A program made the translations under genes and the position numbers. Positions 17,701-25,125 of a DNA stretch of 64,000 nucleotides are shown piece by piece. Within the stretch, counting starts at the first letter, position 1; the number at the start of each line of letters is the position of its first letter. Source of the DNA: Candidatus Chlorobium masyuteum (lineage in GTDB: Bacteria > Bacteroidota > Chlorobiia > Chlorobiales > Chlorobiaceae); NCBI RefSeq assembly GCF_011601315.1, contig NZ_JAAORA010000006.1, positions 1 to 64,000 of the forward strand. The letters are read 5' to 3'. The notes under the pieces were generated by a model. It made no database searches. It saw only the letters and a program-made list of their open reading frames with translations, and was not told the origin of the DNA.

Positions 17701-17723
17701 AGATAACGCGGCAGGCGGGATGA
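14703..17723 (+). CDS. hsdR: Type I restriction enzyme, motor/nuclease subunit HsdR
   Basis: A 1006-residue subunit that translocates and cleaves DNA when bound to HsdM2S. The nuclease core is visible as IPDMVLAVNG with Asp134 and ELK at Glu148-Lys150, matching the PD-(D/E)XK pattern. The superfamily 2 helicase part has Walker A SAGSGKS (from 303), DEAH from Asp420, FFAFTATPK (motif III), and QTLSRLNRT (motif VI). A helical C-terminal domain follows for complex assembly. Length and motifs are normal, so the enzyme is probably active. The first 90 residues are duplicated in the truncated copy at 12929-13258. No strong Shine-Dalgarno precedes the ATG. Confidence 0.95.
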   Translation: MHRELNFEHSIEQSLLLHGGYSKGDPLAYDKKLAIFPDEVVAFVQDTQPEFWERFSTLNNGNAKAVLIESLVRELRTKGMLSILRSGFKCFGKTVRMAFFAPNTGMDPVAQERFNKNRFTVIRQLETESGAIPDMVLAVNGLPVVSMELKNHLTGQNVVHAKQQYCDRDPNDLLFAFKQRCLVHFAVDTEEVCMTTKLERGSSYFLPFNRGYNHGKGNPPVEGELRTSYLWEKVLVKKSLMDILGRFLHLQVEEKTVPTGKGLKKLQSESMIFPRYHQLDVVRKLAEHARQHNSGHNYLIQHSAGSGKSNSIAWLAHRLSTLHDAGNEKIFHSVVVITDRVVLDQQLQDTIFQFEHKQGVVQKIDENTQQLAKALADGVPIIISTIQKFPFITQALATLEKKGQGIDISTTGRRFAVIVDEAHSSQSGETAMELKKILNREGIESAIAEQILDMNDEPISDEAKRSMLLEQIKRTKQPNLSFFAFTATPKFKTLAVFDEPGENGTSPFHLYSMRQAIEEGFILDVLKGYTCYKRYYQLVRTAEDDPELPRRKAARALARYVDLHDYNITQKVEIIVEHFRTHSRHKISGQAKAMVVTGSREHAVRYKLAFDNYLKAKKYHDIKTLVAFSGELSLNDHPGIRFTETQMNHGIRERELPERFASDEYQVLLVAEKYQTGFDQPLLHTMYVDKRLSGIQAVQTLSRLNRTCPGKESTFVLDFVNDPEEIYLSFKPYYETTGQGEETDPHQLNELAHKLDQWKVYDQSEVNAWCEIWFSNRMHPTGTEHKKLNSILDVVVERVIKLEEEEIELFKSQFTSFRNLYGFLSQVIPYQDSGLEKLYTFGRYLLSKLPRGTGKNVRIDDEVQLKYYRLEKYSEGSISLREGDAPPLAGPKEVGTGSADEEVPLSTLVEQLNERFGTDFTPADQLFFDQVQAAATENEKIRQAAEANTLSNFEPVFNQHLETLLLDRMNGNEAIFNRIMNDEAFKTFIAQKLMHNVFEKITRQAG

Positions 17724-17745
17724 ACAACTGAAGCTGGAGGCCTGT

Positions 17746-18531
17746 TCAGTTAAGGCAAGCTTTTTTCTCAAGCTTGCGCCTGAAATCAGACTCGGCATCA
17801 AGAGAAGAGATCATGGTATCGCTCACATTTGTAAGCCGGGCAAGATCGGCGCGAGGCAGAGAGCTTTGATCGGAAAACACGAGCACACTGTCAAATTTTG
17901 CCTGGGTTCTGAGCAGATGCTCAAGGATAATGGTAACCGTCTTTGCCTTATCCCGATTAGGAATACCAAAGAGAAAAACCGGCGCATCCTTTCCTTCGAT
18001 CCTGTAGTCAATCGGATAATCTGAGGCATTTTCCATCCCTTCGTAGAGATAATCCTTTGTGACATTTTCAGAAGGAACAAACCTGAAGAGAGTCTCCCTG
18101 AGGTCTTCGTAGAATGTGGACTCTACCCGTGATCTTTTTAAAAACGTCAAGTCACTGATACTCGTAATCGCCTGCCCCAGACGAAAAATATCAGAAGCAA
18201 GTCGCTCAGAAGTCGAATCAATGCAGAGGGAACCATCATGTTCCTCAACAGATGTTTCGGACTTTATCTTCTCGTAAAGAGCGCCCCTCGTTCCTTCGCG
18301 GAACTTGTCGATATCGTGCTCATAGCTCAGATGCATCAAGGTATGACCCATATCGGTAAGCCTGAGCAGTCCCCCCGGCATAACCTTGATGTACAACTGG
18401 TACTGATCCCCGTCAGGAAATGTAAACGGAGTATCAACAGCAAGCAGTCCAGCGGTTTTTTCCCTTATCTGCACTTCGCTGCACATCGCCTTGCAAAGTG
18501 TGTTCTGGAGTATTTTTACATCAATAACCAT
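17746..18531 (-). CDS. DUF1828/DUF1829 domain protein
   Basis: A 261-residue protein from the ATG at 18531. Residues about 30-70 contain DTPFTFPDGDQYQLYI and LRLTDMGHTLMHLS, the characteristic DUF1828 phrase. The C-terminal half fits DUF1829 (FLFGIPNRDKAKTVTIILEH). Proteins with this pair are widespread near R-M and toxin-antitoxin genes; the biochemical role is unknown. The start overlaps the stop of the preceding ORF by one base (TGATG), suggesting coupled translation. It is convergent with hsdR, with 22 bases between stops; a weak inverted repeat (AACTGAA/TTCAGTT, 17726-17751) spans that gap. Confidence 0.7.
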   Translation of the reverse strand: MVIDVKILQNTLCKAMCSEVQIREKTAGLLAVDTPFTFPDGDQYQLYIKVMPGGLLRLTDMGHTLMHLSYEHDIDKFREGTRGALYEKIKSETSVEEHDGSLCIDSTSERLASDIFRLGQAITSISDLTFLKRSRVESTFYEDLRETLFRFVPSENVTKDYLYEGMENASDYPIDYRIEGKDAPVFLFGIPNRDKAKTVTIILEHLLRTQAKFDSVLVFSDQSSLPRADLARLTNVSDTMISSLDAESDFRRKLEKKACLN

Positions 18532-19193
18532 CAATCAAACAAATCAATCTGGTTTATGCCGACTTCATCTGAAGTCATGCCCTCAATACGGCAATCCTTG
18601 AGCAGGCAATAGAGTGCTTCATTCAGATTATGGTATTTATCTGTCTCACAAGCAAATCCATCAGGTTTCTGGTTTGCTGCGATATATCTCTCTGCGGGGA
18701 CTCCGGGACGATCATGATTTACTGTACTTTCGAAGGGTACCGAAACAAAATCGCTTACCTCATTCCGTTCTCTCAGAATGCTGTGCAATGGGTTATGATA
18801 TGTTTCCCGGAGGTTTTCGAGGCTTGTGGGGATTGCTCTACCTTTCCCTCCCTTCACGGATACAATCAACAATCTCTTTCGTCGAAATTTGAGCTTTAAT
18901 GGTTGGGGCCGATAATGATTGACGTATGGGCTCGCGATTAACCAACTTGGAGGAAATCCGGAAGGGGCTATCTGGTTGTATGGGCAAATTACGGGACGGT
19001 ATTCACCGGTAACAGTTATCGGCACAAACCGCATTGCACAGAGATGCCTCCCACCGGTTCGGCATGACACGAACGCGAACATCCCGAGACTATTCGATAC
19101 TTTGCAGGCCCTTTCCGTTTTCACCTTTCTCCAGTCAAGTAAGTAAGGCAACGCATTGTTCAGAAACAAAATATACGATTGCCCGCAAACCAC
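18531..19193 (-). CDS. Uncertain ORF coupled to the DUF1828 gene
   Basis: The open frame is 220 codons; other starts include ATG at 19034. Its stop overlaps the DUF1828 start (TGATG), which argues that at least the 3' part is real. The last 75 residues (VSDFVSVPFESTV, then a charged DKYHNLNEALYCLLKDCRI) look like a normal protein. The first 140 residues are rich in Pro, Arg, Tyr and Cys with no predicted secondary structure pattern, and look like translated non-coding DNA or a degraded fusion. I recognise no family. The product may be much shorter than the frame, or the gene may be broken. Confidence 0.3.
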   Translation of the reverse strand: MVCGQSYILFLNNALPYLLDWRKVKTERACKVSNSLGMFAFVSCRTGGRHLCAMRFVPITVTGEYRPVICPYNQIAPSGFPPSWLIASPYVNHYRPQPLKLKFRRKRLLIVSVKGGKGRAIPTSLENLRETYHNPLHSILRERNEVSDFVSVPFESTVNHDRPGVPAERYIAANQKPDGFACETDKYHNLNEALYCLLKDCRIEGMTSDEVGINQIDLFD

Positions 19194-19340
19194 GGAAAGA
19201 AATTCGGTCGTAATTATCCGGTAAATTTCAGGCCTGAAGAGATTTTGAATGTTGGATGATGGATTAAGAGGAAAAGGTCGGAGAGGATTCGGGAGGTGAG
19301 AAAGAGGAAATTACTCGGTTTATAGTGATTTATTCTAAAT

Positions 19341-19362
19341 TATTATCGATATTCCGATAATA
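19341..19362 (+). promoter_or_regulatory. Probable operator of the S24-type repressor
   Basis: A perfect 8-bp inverted repeat, TATTATCG and CGATAATA, separated by 6 bases, lies 30 bases before the start codon of the XRE/S24 repressor. The dyad size and position are typical of lambda-CI/LexA-like autoregulatory operators. That the neighbouring protein binds it is inference. Confidence 0.65.
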
Positions 19363-19392
19363 GCCACGGTAATTTCACAGACTCGCACAACC

Positions 19393-20118
19393 ATGGAACA
19401 AGCTTGCTCGCTCGGTACCCGCATCAAATCGGTGCGTGATCACTTCGGTCTTCGCCAGGAGGAGTTTGGCGAAAAAATAGGGCTCTCCGGCAACAGGGTA
19501 TCTGAAATTGAAAATGACAAGGGTGGCACCAAAGCCTCTGTTTTGATCTCAATATGCCAGGAGTTCCCCCTCAATCCGGAGTGGCTTCTCTCCGGGGAGG
19601 GATCCATGCTGAAAAAACCGGAAGAGAGCGGCATCTCCCCTGATGAATTCAGCCGGAGAATCACCATGCTTGAAAAGCAGATGCAGCAGTTCGTCATCAA
19701 CACGATCGAGCCTGAAAGTCCCTCTCTTGCCAAAGTGCCGCTCTACAGCTCCGCAGTTCCGGCAGGGATGCCTGATCCCGCTTCGGATGAAATCGAAGAG
19801 TACCTTGATATGCCTGCATCATGGGCCCAGGGTAAAAAGAATATCTATGCCCTGAAGGTCAACGGTGACAGCATGGTTGATATCGGCATCATGCCGGGAG
19901 ATCTCCTTATGGTTGAGGCGAGAACGACCGCACGGGACGGCCAGGTGGTGGTTGCCTGCATAAACAGTGAGGTAACCGTCAAAACGCTCTGCATCAGCAA
20001 TACCGGCACCATCTCTCTTATGCCTGAAAACAAGCGCTATCCGCCGATAGCAATCAACCCGGAGATGGATTTCAGAATACAGGGTGTGGTTATGGCCGCA
20101 GTGCGCCATTACGCTTAG
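19393..20118 (+). CDS. XRE-family HTH repressor with S24 self-cleaving peptidase domain
   Basis: A 241-residue phage-CI/LexA-like regulator. The N-terminal helix-turn-helix (about 8-62) contains LRQEEFGEKIGLSGNRVSEI. The C-terminal S24 domain has the Ala-Gly cleavage site (Ala124-Gly125 in VPAGMP), the nucleophile Ser160 in NGDSM, and the general base Lys197 in VTVKTL. Such repressors cleave themselves on RecA filaments after DNA damage and so de-repress target genes. The operator-like dyad just upstream suggests autoregulation. No phage structural genes are nearby, so it is either a stand-alone damage-response regulator, a prophage remnant, or the controller of the adjacent defence genes. 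Confidence 0.9.
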   Translation: MEQACSLGTRIKSVRDHFGLRQEEFGEKIGLSGNRVSEIENDKGGTKASVLISICQEFPLNPEWLLSGEGSMLKKPEESGISPDEFSRRITMLEKQMQQFVINTIEPESPSLAKVPLYSSAVPAGMPDPASDEIEEYLDMPASWAQGKKNIYALKVNGDSMVDIGIMPGDLLMVEARTTARDGQVVVACINSEVTVKTLCISNTGTISLMPENKRYPPIAINPEMDFRIQGVVMAAVRHYA

Positions 20119-20227
20119 GCATCTCTATTACTTTGTTCCGAAGTAACGATAACGCAAGATCAGGAGACTGTCGTTAGTGGCCCATCGCTGTATATGCAAA
20201 AGGGGCAACGCTAAAAATCGTCGTGAG

Positions 20228-20320
20228 CAGTTTGAGTGCAAGGCGGATGGAGCGCAGATACCGGAGTGTACTCGTAGTACATGAGGATATCGAGCACCAC
20301 CCAACGCAGCAATCAAATTG
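20228..20320. repeat. Imperfect 93-nt palindromic intergenic element
   Basis: The segment begins CAGTTTGAGTGCAAGGCGG and ends ACGCAGCAATCAAATTG. The two ends are imperfectly complementary, and the centre holds GTACTCGTAGTAC. It sits between the convergent repressor and CBS genes with no open frame. From memory, similar GC-rich intergenic hairpins recur many times in some bacterial genomes, so it may be one copy of a dispersed repeat. The window has no second copy that I could find. Confidence 0.5.
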
Positions 20321-20343
20321 CGGAACAGATCTATAGCTGTGCC

Positions 20344-21033
20344 CTACATGTCCATGAGACGGATAAACTCCAGTGCCTTCTCTCTCATTTCATCCTCGCC
20401 CTCATCGGAGAGCGGTGTTGAGTAACGGATCGAATAGCCGTATTTCCCCATGTTCTGCACCAGACGGAACCAGTCGTGCGTCAGAACCCTAAAGGTGACA
20501 ATCATCCCCTCCCCTTCTGAATCGGCATGGTAGAGGCCACTGCTGAGAACGGTGGCATCATTTTTCTCAATCGAGGCTATGACTTCGGAGAGCTTAAGGC
20601 CTGAGGAGGGCACGTCAAGCTCAAGCGTCAGGCTCTCCTCTCCGAGATGAAACACCTCTGCAATTTTCTCAAGAACCACCTTTTTTTCAATCGTTCCGGC
20701 GTAGCTGCCGTCATCACGGGTAACCGGAATGATGGTTCCGGGAAAGAGGAGCGCTCCTGGAAAAATGTCAAAGAGATGCTCATGAACTCCGATACCGCCC
20801 TGCTCCGGCAGCGCGAGATCGCGCAGCGAGAGCGCAGCTGTTTTTTTCGACTGGACTGCCGTCACAAGATCCGGAATCGTAACCATTGCGCAGACCTTTC
20901 CCTCATGCAGTACCGGCGCAGACGCAAGGTGCCCCTGACGCATAAGCGCGTAAACTTCAGCCGCAGGAGCATCATCCGTGAAAAACGGATAGGTGGTATC
21001 AAGACGGCGCTCTATACACTCACTCAGCAGCAT
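20344..21033 (-). CDS. CBS-domain protein
   Basis: A 229-residue soluble protein. Residues about 1-60 and 70-125 form a pair of CBS motifs (SAPVLHEGKVCAMVTIPDLV, then FPGTIIPVTRDDGSYAGTIE). A C-terminal region (about 130-215) follows that resembles a small ligand-binding or ACT-like domain. CBS pairs usually sense adenine nucleotides. The exact target is unknown. The gene starts 10 bases inside the end of rpiB and is the last member of a minus-strand operon with ppk and the folate cyclo-ligase. A role in coupling energy charge to that operon's products is only a guess. Confidence 0.75.
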   Translation of the reverse strand: MLLSECIERRLDTTYPFFTDDAPAAEVYALMRQGHLASAPVLHEGKVCAMVTIPDLVTAVQSKKTAALSLRDLALPEQGGIGVHEHLFDIFPGALLFPGTIIPVTRDDGSYAGTIEKKVVLEKIAEVFHLGEESLTLELDVPSSGLKLSEVIASIEKNDATVLSSGLYHADSEGEGMIVTFRVLTHDWFRLVQNMGKYGYSIRYSTPLSDEGEDEMREKALEFIRLMDM

Positions 21034-21458
21034 GGTTCAATTTTTTCAACTCTGCGTTCATGGCGTCCCCCTTCAAATTCGGCGGCAAACCAGTTCTGAA
21101 GGCTTTGTTCAATGGTCGCTTTATCGCTGAAGCGGGCGGAAAAACAGATAATATTGGCATTGTTATGCTGCCGGGCAAGGGTGGCAAATTCAGGGTTACA
21201 GGCAAGGGCAGCACGAATACCCTTGACTTTATTGGCGGCTATGGAAACTCCGATTCCTGTTCCACAGAGCAGAACACCCTGATCAAACTCACCAGCCGCT
21301 ACCCCTTGTGCAACCTTACGGGCAAAATCCGGATAGTCGACAGACTCTTCATTATACGGGCCCATATCACTGCACGCATAACCGTGCTTTTCAAGCCATG
21401 CGACAACGGTTTTCTTTGACTCAAAACCGGCATGATCACTTGCAACTGCTATTTTCAT
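21024..21458 (-). CDS. rpiB: Ribose-5-phosphate isomerase B
   Basis: A 144-residue RpiB/LacAB-family sugar isomerase that interconverts ribose 5-phosphate and ribulose 5-phosphate, feeding the Calvin-like and nucleotide pathways. The substrate-binding start [13 protein letters not shown] (Asp8-His9), the catalytic Cys65 in LLCGTGIG, and the [12 protein letters not shown] block are all present. Length is typical (140-150). The start overlaps the ppk stop by 4 bases (ATGA), and the end overlaps the CBS gene by 10 bases. Cytosolic, well supported. Confidence 0.95.
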   Translation of the reverse strand: MKIAVASDHAGFESKKTVVAWLEKHGYACSDMGPYNEESVDYPDFARKVAQGVAAGEFDQGVLLCGTGIGVSIAANKVKGIRAALACNPEFATLARQHNNANIICFSARFSDKATIEQSLQNWFAAEFEGGRHERRVEKIEPCC

Positions 21459-23635
21459 AATTCTTTGACTTTAAATTTGAACGATGTTTTTTTGATGGTA
21501 GATCGGCTTAAAAAGAGTGACTGACTGTTGATTTCCGGCGCATCATTATCAACAAGAGAGTAGGTTCCGTCGGCCTGCATCTGCCATGCCTTGACATTAT
21601 CAGAGAGAATCAGGTCAAGATCGGATTTAACCGAACGGATGCATGCTTTGTCAAAAACCGGAAAGAGGGTCTCAACCCGGTGATCAAGATTTCTCGGCAT
21701 AAGATCGGCACTGCCCAGAAAGAGTTCCGCCCTGCCTCCATTTTGAAAATAGTAGGCCCGGCTGTGCTCAAGAAAGCGTCCCGTAATACTGATAACGCGG
21801 ATATGTTCACTGACTCCCGGAATGCCGGGTTTAAGACAGCAGATACCCCGGACAATGAGATCAATCTTCACCCCTTCACAGGATGCTTTATAGAGTGCGC
21901 GTATGGTCTGCGCATCGACAAGGGCATTCATTTGCATGATGATTCTCCCCCTGTCCGATTTCCGGCTCCACTCTGCCTCCCGCTCAATCAGTTCAATGAT
22001 CCGTTTTCTGGTGTTGATCGGTGAGACAAGCAGCTTTTTATATCCGGTGTGCCGGGAATACCCGGTCAGGGCGTTGAAGAGCTCAGCGATATCATTGGCC
22101 AGACGCTCATTGACCGTAAAAAGCGAGTAGTCGGTGTAGATTTTACCTGTTACCGGATTATAATTTCCCGTACCAAGATGCAGATAGCGTTTCAGGCGGT
22201 GCTGCTCACGGCGCACAATCATGGTAAGCTTGGCATGGGTCTTCAGGCCGGGAAGACCATAGACGACATGCGCACCGACATCTTCAAGTGCCCTTGCCCA
22301 GACAATATTGTTCTCTTCGTCAAACCGTGCCTTGAGTTCCACAAGTACAGCCACCTGTTTACCCTCTTCAGCCGCCTTCATCAGTGCCTTGACAATCGGA
22401 GAGTTGCCGCCTACCCGGTAAAGTGTCTGCTTTATGGAGAGCACATCAGGATCCACTGCGGCCTGGTTGATAAAATCAACAACCGGCTGAAAGGAATCAT
22501 ATGGGTGATGAAGCAGCTGATCTTTGGCCTTGATGGCTCCGAACAGATCCTCTCCGTACTCCTCCTCAATCCGGTTATAGGGAACAAACGGTTCATCCTT
22601 GAGTTCAGGCTTGTCAATCTTCAACAGATCAATGAGACAACCCAGACCGAGCACTCCGCCGATCTCGTAAACATTGCGAGATGTCACCTCGAGATTTTTC
22701 ATCAGCAGCTTTCTGACCGACTGCGGCATATCGGGAGTAACATCCAGCCGCACAACCTTTCCATACCTGCGTGAAAGAAGACCCTGCTCTATGGTTTCAA
22801 GAAGATCACCTGCTTCATCCTCCTCAATTTCAATATCCGCATCACGAATCAGCCGGAAGAGATGTGACTGGATAATCCTCATTTTCGGAAAGAGCTGCTC
22901 CAGATTATTCTCAACGAGATCTTCAAGCCAGATAAAGCGGATGATTTCGTCGCCCGCTTCAAATCCCTCGATATCATTCAGACGGAGCAACCGCGGCAGT
23001 ATGCTCGGAACCTTCACACGGGCAAACTTCAACGCCCGGTTCTCTTCATCCTCCAGCTCTATGGCAAGATTCAACGAGAGATTGGACATGAAGGGAAAGG
23101 GGTGTCCGGTATCGAAAGCAAGCGGAGTGAGTACCGGAAATATCTCCTTTCGAAAATAGTGACGTAACACCTCCTTCTGGGATACAGAGAGTCCGGAAAA
23201 ACGCAGAAACTCAATACCATGACGTTTCAGCGCCGGAATGAGGTCATTATAGAAGCACTCATTTCTCTGGCTGAGCTGCTGCAGTACCATGGTGCGGATC
23301 TTTTCAAGCTGACGTGCCGGAGTAAGTCCGTCAATGGTTCTGTCCTGAATACCGGCTTCATACTGATCCTCAAGACCGGCAACCCGGATCATGAAATATT
23401 CGTCAAGGTTCGAGCTGAAAATCGAGATAAATTTCACCCTTTCGAGAAGCGGGTGAAAATCGGGTTGTAACGCCTCTTCAAGGACCCGCTGATTGAAATA
23501 GATCCAGCTCAGCTCCCGATTGACATAGTAAGCGGTATCAAAAAAATCCGGTTGAACCCTCTCCGGTCTGCTCACCTCACTCCCTTGCAGCATAGTTAGC
23601 CTGAAATTATGTAAATCTGATAAATCCTTCTTCAT
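21455..23635 (-). CDS. ppk: Polyphosphate kinase 1
   Basis: An enzyme that polymerises the gamma-phosphate of ATP into inorganic polyphosphate. About 726 residues from ATG 23635, chosen because CGGAG lies 6 bases upstream; the open frame extends further, to 23686. The N-terminal domain starts [19 protein letters not shown]. The two PLD-like halves contain [20 protein letters not shown], the KTHAKL segment with the autophosphorylated His, and HLGTGNYNP. The gene begins 29 bases inside the upstream cyclo-ligase gene and is coupled to rpiB. It is intact and of normal length for Ppk1 (about 690-740). Green sulfur bacteria are known to store polyphosphate. Confidence 0.95.
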   Translation of the reverse strand: MKKDLSDLHNFRLTMLQGSEVSRPERVQPDFFDTAYYVNRELSWIYFNQRVLEEALQPDFHPLLERVKFISIFSSNLDEYFMIRVAGLEDQYEAGIQDRTIDGLTPARQLEKIRTMVLQQLSQRNECFYNDLIPALKRHGIEFLRFSGLSVSQKEVLRHYFRKEIFPVLTPLAFDTGHPFPFMSNLSLNLAIELEDEENRALKFARVKVPSILPRLLRLNDIEGFEAGDEIIRFIWLEDLVENNLEQLFPKMRIIQSHLFRLIRDADIEIEEDEAGDLLETIEQGLLSRRYGKVVRLDVTPDMPQSVRKLLMKNLEVTSRNVYEIGGVLGLGCLIDLLKIDKPELKDEPFVPYNRIEEEYGEDLFGAIKAKDQLLHHPYDSFQPVVDFINQAAVDPDVLSIKQTLYRVGGNSPIVKALMKAAEEGKQVAVLVELKARFDEENNIVWARALEDVGAHVVYGLPGLKTHAKLTMIVRREQHRLKRYLHLGTGNYNPVTGKIYTDYSLFTVNERLANDIAELFNALTGYSRHTGYKKLLVSPINTRKRIIELIEREAEWSRKSDRGRIIMQMNALVDAQTIRALYKASCEGVKIDLIVRGICCLKPGIPGVSEHIRVISITGRFLEHSRAYYFQNGGRAELFLGSADLMPRNLDHRVETLFPVFDKACIRSVKSDLDLILSDNVKAWQMQADGTYSLVDNDAPEINSQSLFLSRSTIKKTSFKFKVKEL

Positions 23636-24230
23636 GAACAACTCCGTCAAGGGGCTCATCCCATGGATCATGAGGCACTGTGTCAATCATCTGCATAGTG
23701 AAAGCAAGTCCGATACGCAAGGGGCGAAAACCCTCCAGAGAGAGCCGGTGAAGAAACCGGTCATAAAAACCTTTGCCATAACCAAGACGATATCCGCTTC
23801 TGTCAAAAGCAAGCAGCGGGATAAGCACAACATCAAGCATCGATTCATCAGCCTTCACCAACACTTCAGGTTCCGGCTGGCCGAATCTTGCTACCCTCAG
23901 GGGTTCACCTTTCCGGTAGAGCGCTGAACAGAGATCCTGATCCTGCACAACAGGAACAGCAAGCTGTTTATTCAGGAGGGTCAACGCTTCAACAAGCGGC
24001 CAGGTGTTCACCTCCGGTTGAGCGGGCAGAGGAATATAGAGATCAATAAGACGGGCACTCATAACCTCCGGCAGAGAGAGCACATGAGCGGAAATGGCTT
24101 CGCTCATGATACGCCTGCGCTCTAAACAAATCGCTCCTCTCATCTCCGCCATCAGGGCTCTTGTCACTTCTTTTGCCGCTGCTACAGAGCTCTCCCGACA
24201 GCCGGGAGGGTTCCACCCCTCACTCCTCAT
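23607..24230 (-). CDS. 5-formyltetrahydrofolate cyclo-ligase family protein
   Basis: A 207-residue protein of the MTHFS/YgfA family, which converts 5-formyl-THF to 5,10-methenyl-THF using ATP. The most diagnostic part is the C-terminal block [18 protein letters not shown], which binds ATP and folate, followed by [11 protein letters not shown] central [10 protein letters not shown] strand precedes it. The start is set at ATG 24230; a later Met (about residue 27) is also possible since family members usually start close to AEMRGAI. It is the first gene of the operon with ppk, rpiB and the CBS protein, and its end overlaps ppk by 29 bases. Confidence 0.9.
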   Translation of the reverse strand: MRSEGWNPPGCRESSVAAAKEVTRALMAEMRGAICLERRRIMSEAISAHVLSLPEVMSARLIDLYIPLPAQPEVNTWPLVEALTLLNKQLAVPVVQDQDLCSALYRKGEPLRVARFGQPEPEVLVKADESMLDVVLIPLLAFDRSGYRLGYGKGFYDRFLHRLSLEGFRPLRIGLAFTMQMIDTVPHDPWDEPLDGVVHEEGFIRFT

Positions 24231-24236
24231 GATTCT

Positions 24237-24278
24237 TTTCCAATAATATGGAACAGATCAGCTACATTATAAAATGTA
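24237..24278. promoter_or_regulatory. AT-rich divergent intergenic dyads
   Basis: Two small inverted repeats lie between the divergent cyclo-ligase and FAH-family genes: TTCCA(6)TGGAA at 24237-24252 and TACAT(6)ATGTA at 24263-24278. They could be operator or promoter elements. No factor can be named. Confidence 0.3.
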
Positions 24279-24385
24279 AAATAATAAAATAGTGTTCTTT
24301 CCTGCATGCCGTACTCCCCAGGAAAGGGCGCCCGGAACGCCATAGAGAGCAGACAACAGCATCACAATCCCAACCTGGTGAACGC

Positions 24386-25099
24386 GTGGAAAACCTGATC
24401 CTCCGAAACTCCATTCATCCCGGTGCCATCTATTGTGTCGGGAAAAACTATTCCGATCATGCCCTTGAGATGCAGCAGCTCGAAGCAGCGGCAATGATAG
24501 CTCAGAGCCGGCAGAGTGCGGAACCGATTATCTTTATGAAGCCCCCTACTGCCCTTGAAACTGATGGCATGATTACCATACCTGTTTTTCATGGCAGACC
24601 GCTTTCTGAAAACATGCATTATGAGGCAGAACTTGTGCTGCTTGTCGGCAAATCAACCGATGGCTGCTCCATTGAGGAGGCTGCAACTTTCATCAGCGGA
24701 TTTGGTGCAGGACTTGATATGACCCTGCGTGACGAACAGCTCTCGGCCAAAAAATCGGGCAACCCGTGGCTCAAGAGCAAAGGGTTCCGCAAAAGCGCCC
24801 TGATTTCCGATTTTGTTCCCTTCAGTGAAGCGCTCTTTCCTCTCGATCTTGAAATTTCGCTGGAGCTGAACGGCAAGCCGGTACAACAGGGGGCGGTTTC
24901 AGAAATGCTCCATCCCCCGGCCATGCTTATTCATTATTTGTCGTATCTTTACGGATTAAGAAGCGGTGATCTTGTTTTTACGGGGACACCCGCAGGAGTA
25001 GGCGCCGTCAGGCCGGGTGATGCACTGAAATGCCAGGTTTCCCGACCGGGAGCCGGAAGCCGTGAAGTGGTTGCTGAACTGCGAGCCAACGTTTTCTGA
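24386..25099 (+). CDS. Fumarylacetoacetate hydrolase family protein
   Basis: A 237-residue FAH-superfamily enzyme, probably a metal-dependent C-C hydrolase or decarboxylase acting on a 2-oxo or acylpyruvate compound. The N-terminal IYCVGKNYSDHALEM and the metal-binding HYEAELVLLVGK with the Glu pair are typical. FTGTPAGVGAVRPGD closes the fold. It lies 26 bases upstream of pyrC on the same strand and is likely co-transcribed. The family includes acylpyruvases and oxaloacetate decarboxylases, so the substrate cannot be fixed from sequence. Confidence 0.85.
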   Translation: MENLILRNSIHPGAIYCVGKNYSDHALEMQQLEAAAMIAQSRQSAEPIIFMKPPTALETDGMITIPVFHGRPLSENMHYEAELVLLVGKSTDGCSIEEAATFISGFGAGLDMTLRDEQLSAKKSGNPWLKSKGFRKSALISDFVPFSEALFPLDLEISLELNGKPVQQGAVSEMLHPPAMLIHYLSYLYGLRSGDLVFTGTPAGVGAVRPGDALKCQVSRPGAGSREVVAELRANVF

Positions 25100-25125
25100 C
25101 ACCAGTAAATAATTGAACCGGAACC

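Noticed and set aside
19393-20118. Prophage remnant around the S24 repressor
   Set aside because: No integrase, Cro-like divergent gene, or structural phage gene is found within several kilobases; the downstream genes are housekeeping.
20119-20343. Palindromic intergenic segment considered as tRNA, attachment site or CRISPR repeat
   Set aside because: It has no cloverleaf, no T-arm consensus and no repeated unit or integrase nearby; kept only as an intergenic repeat.
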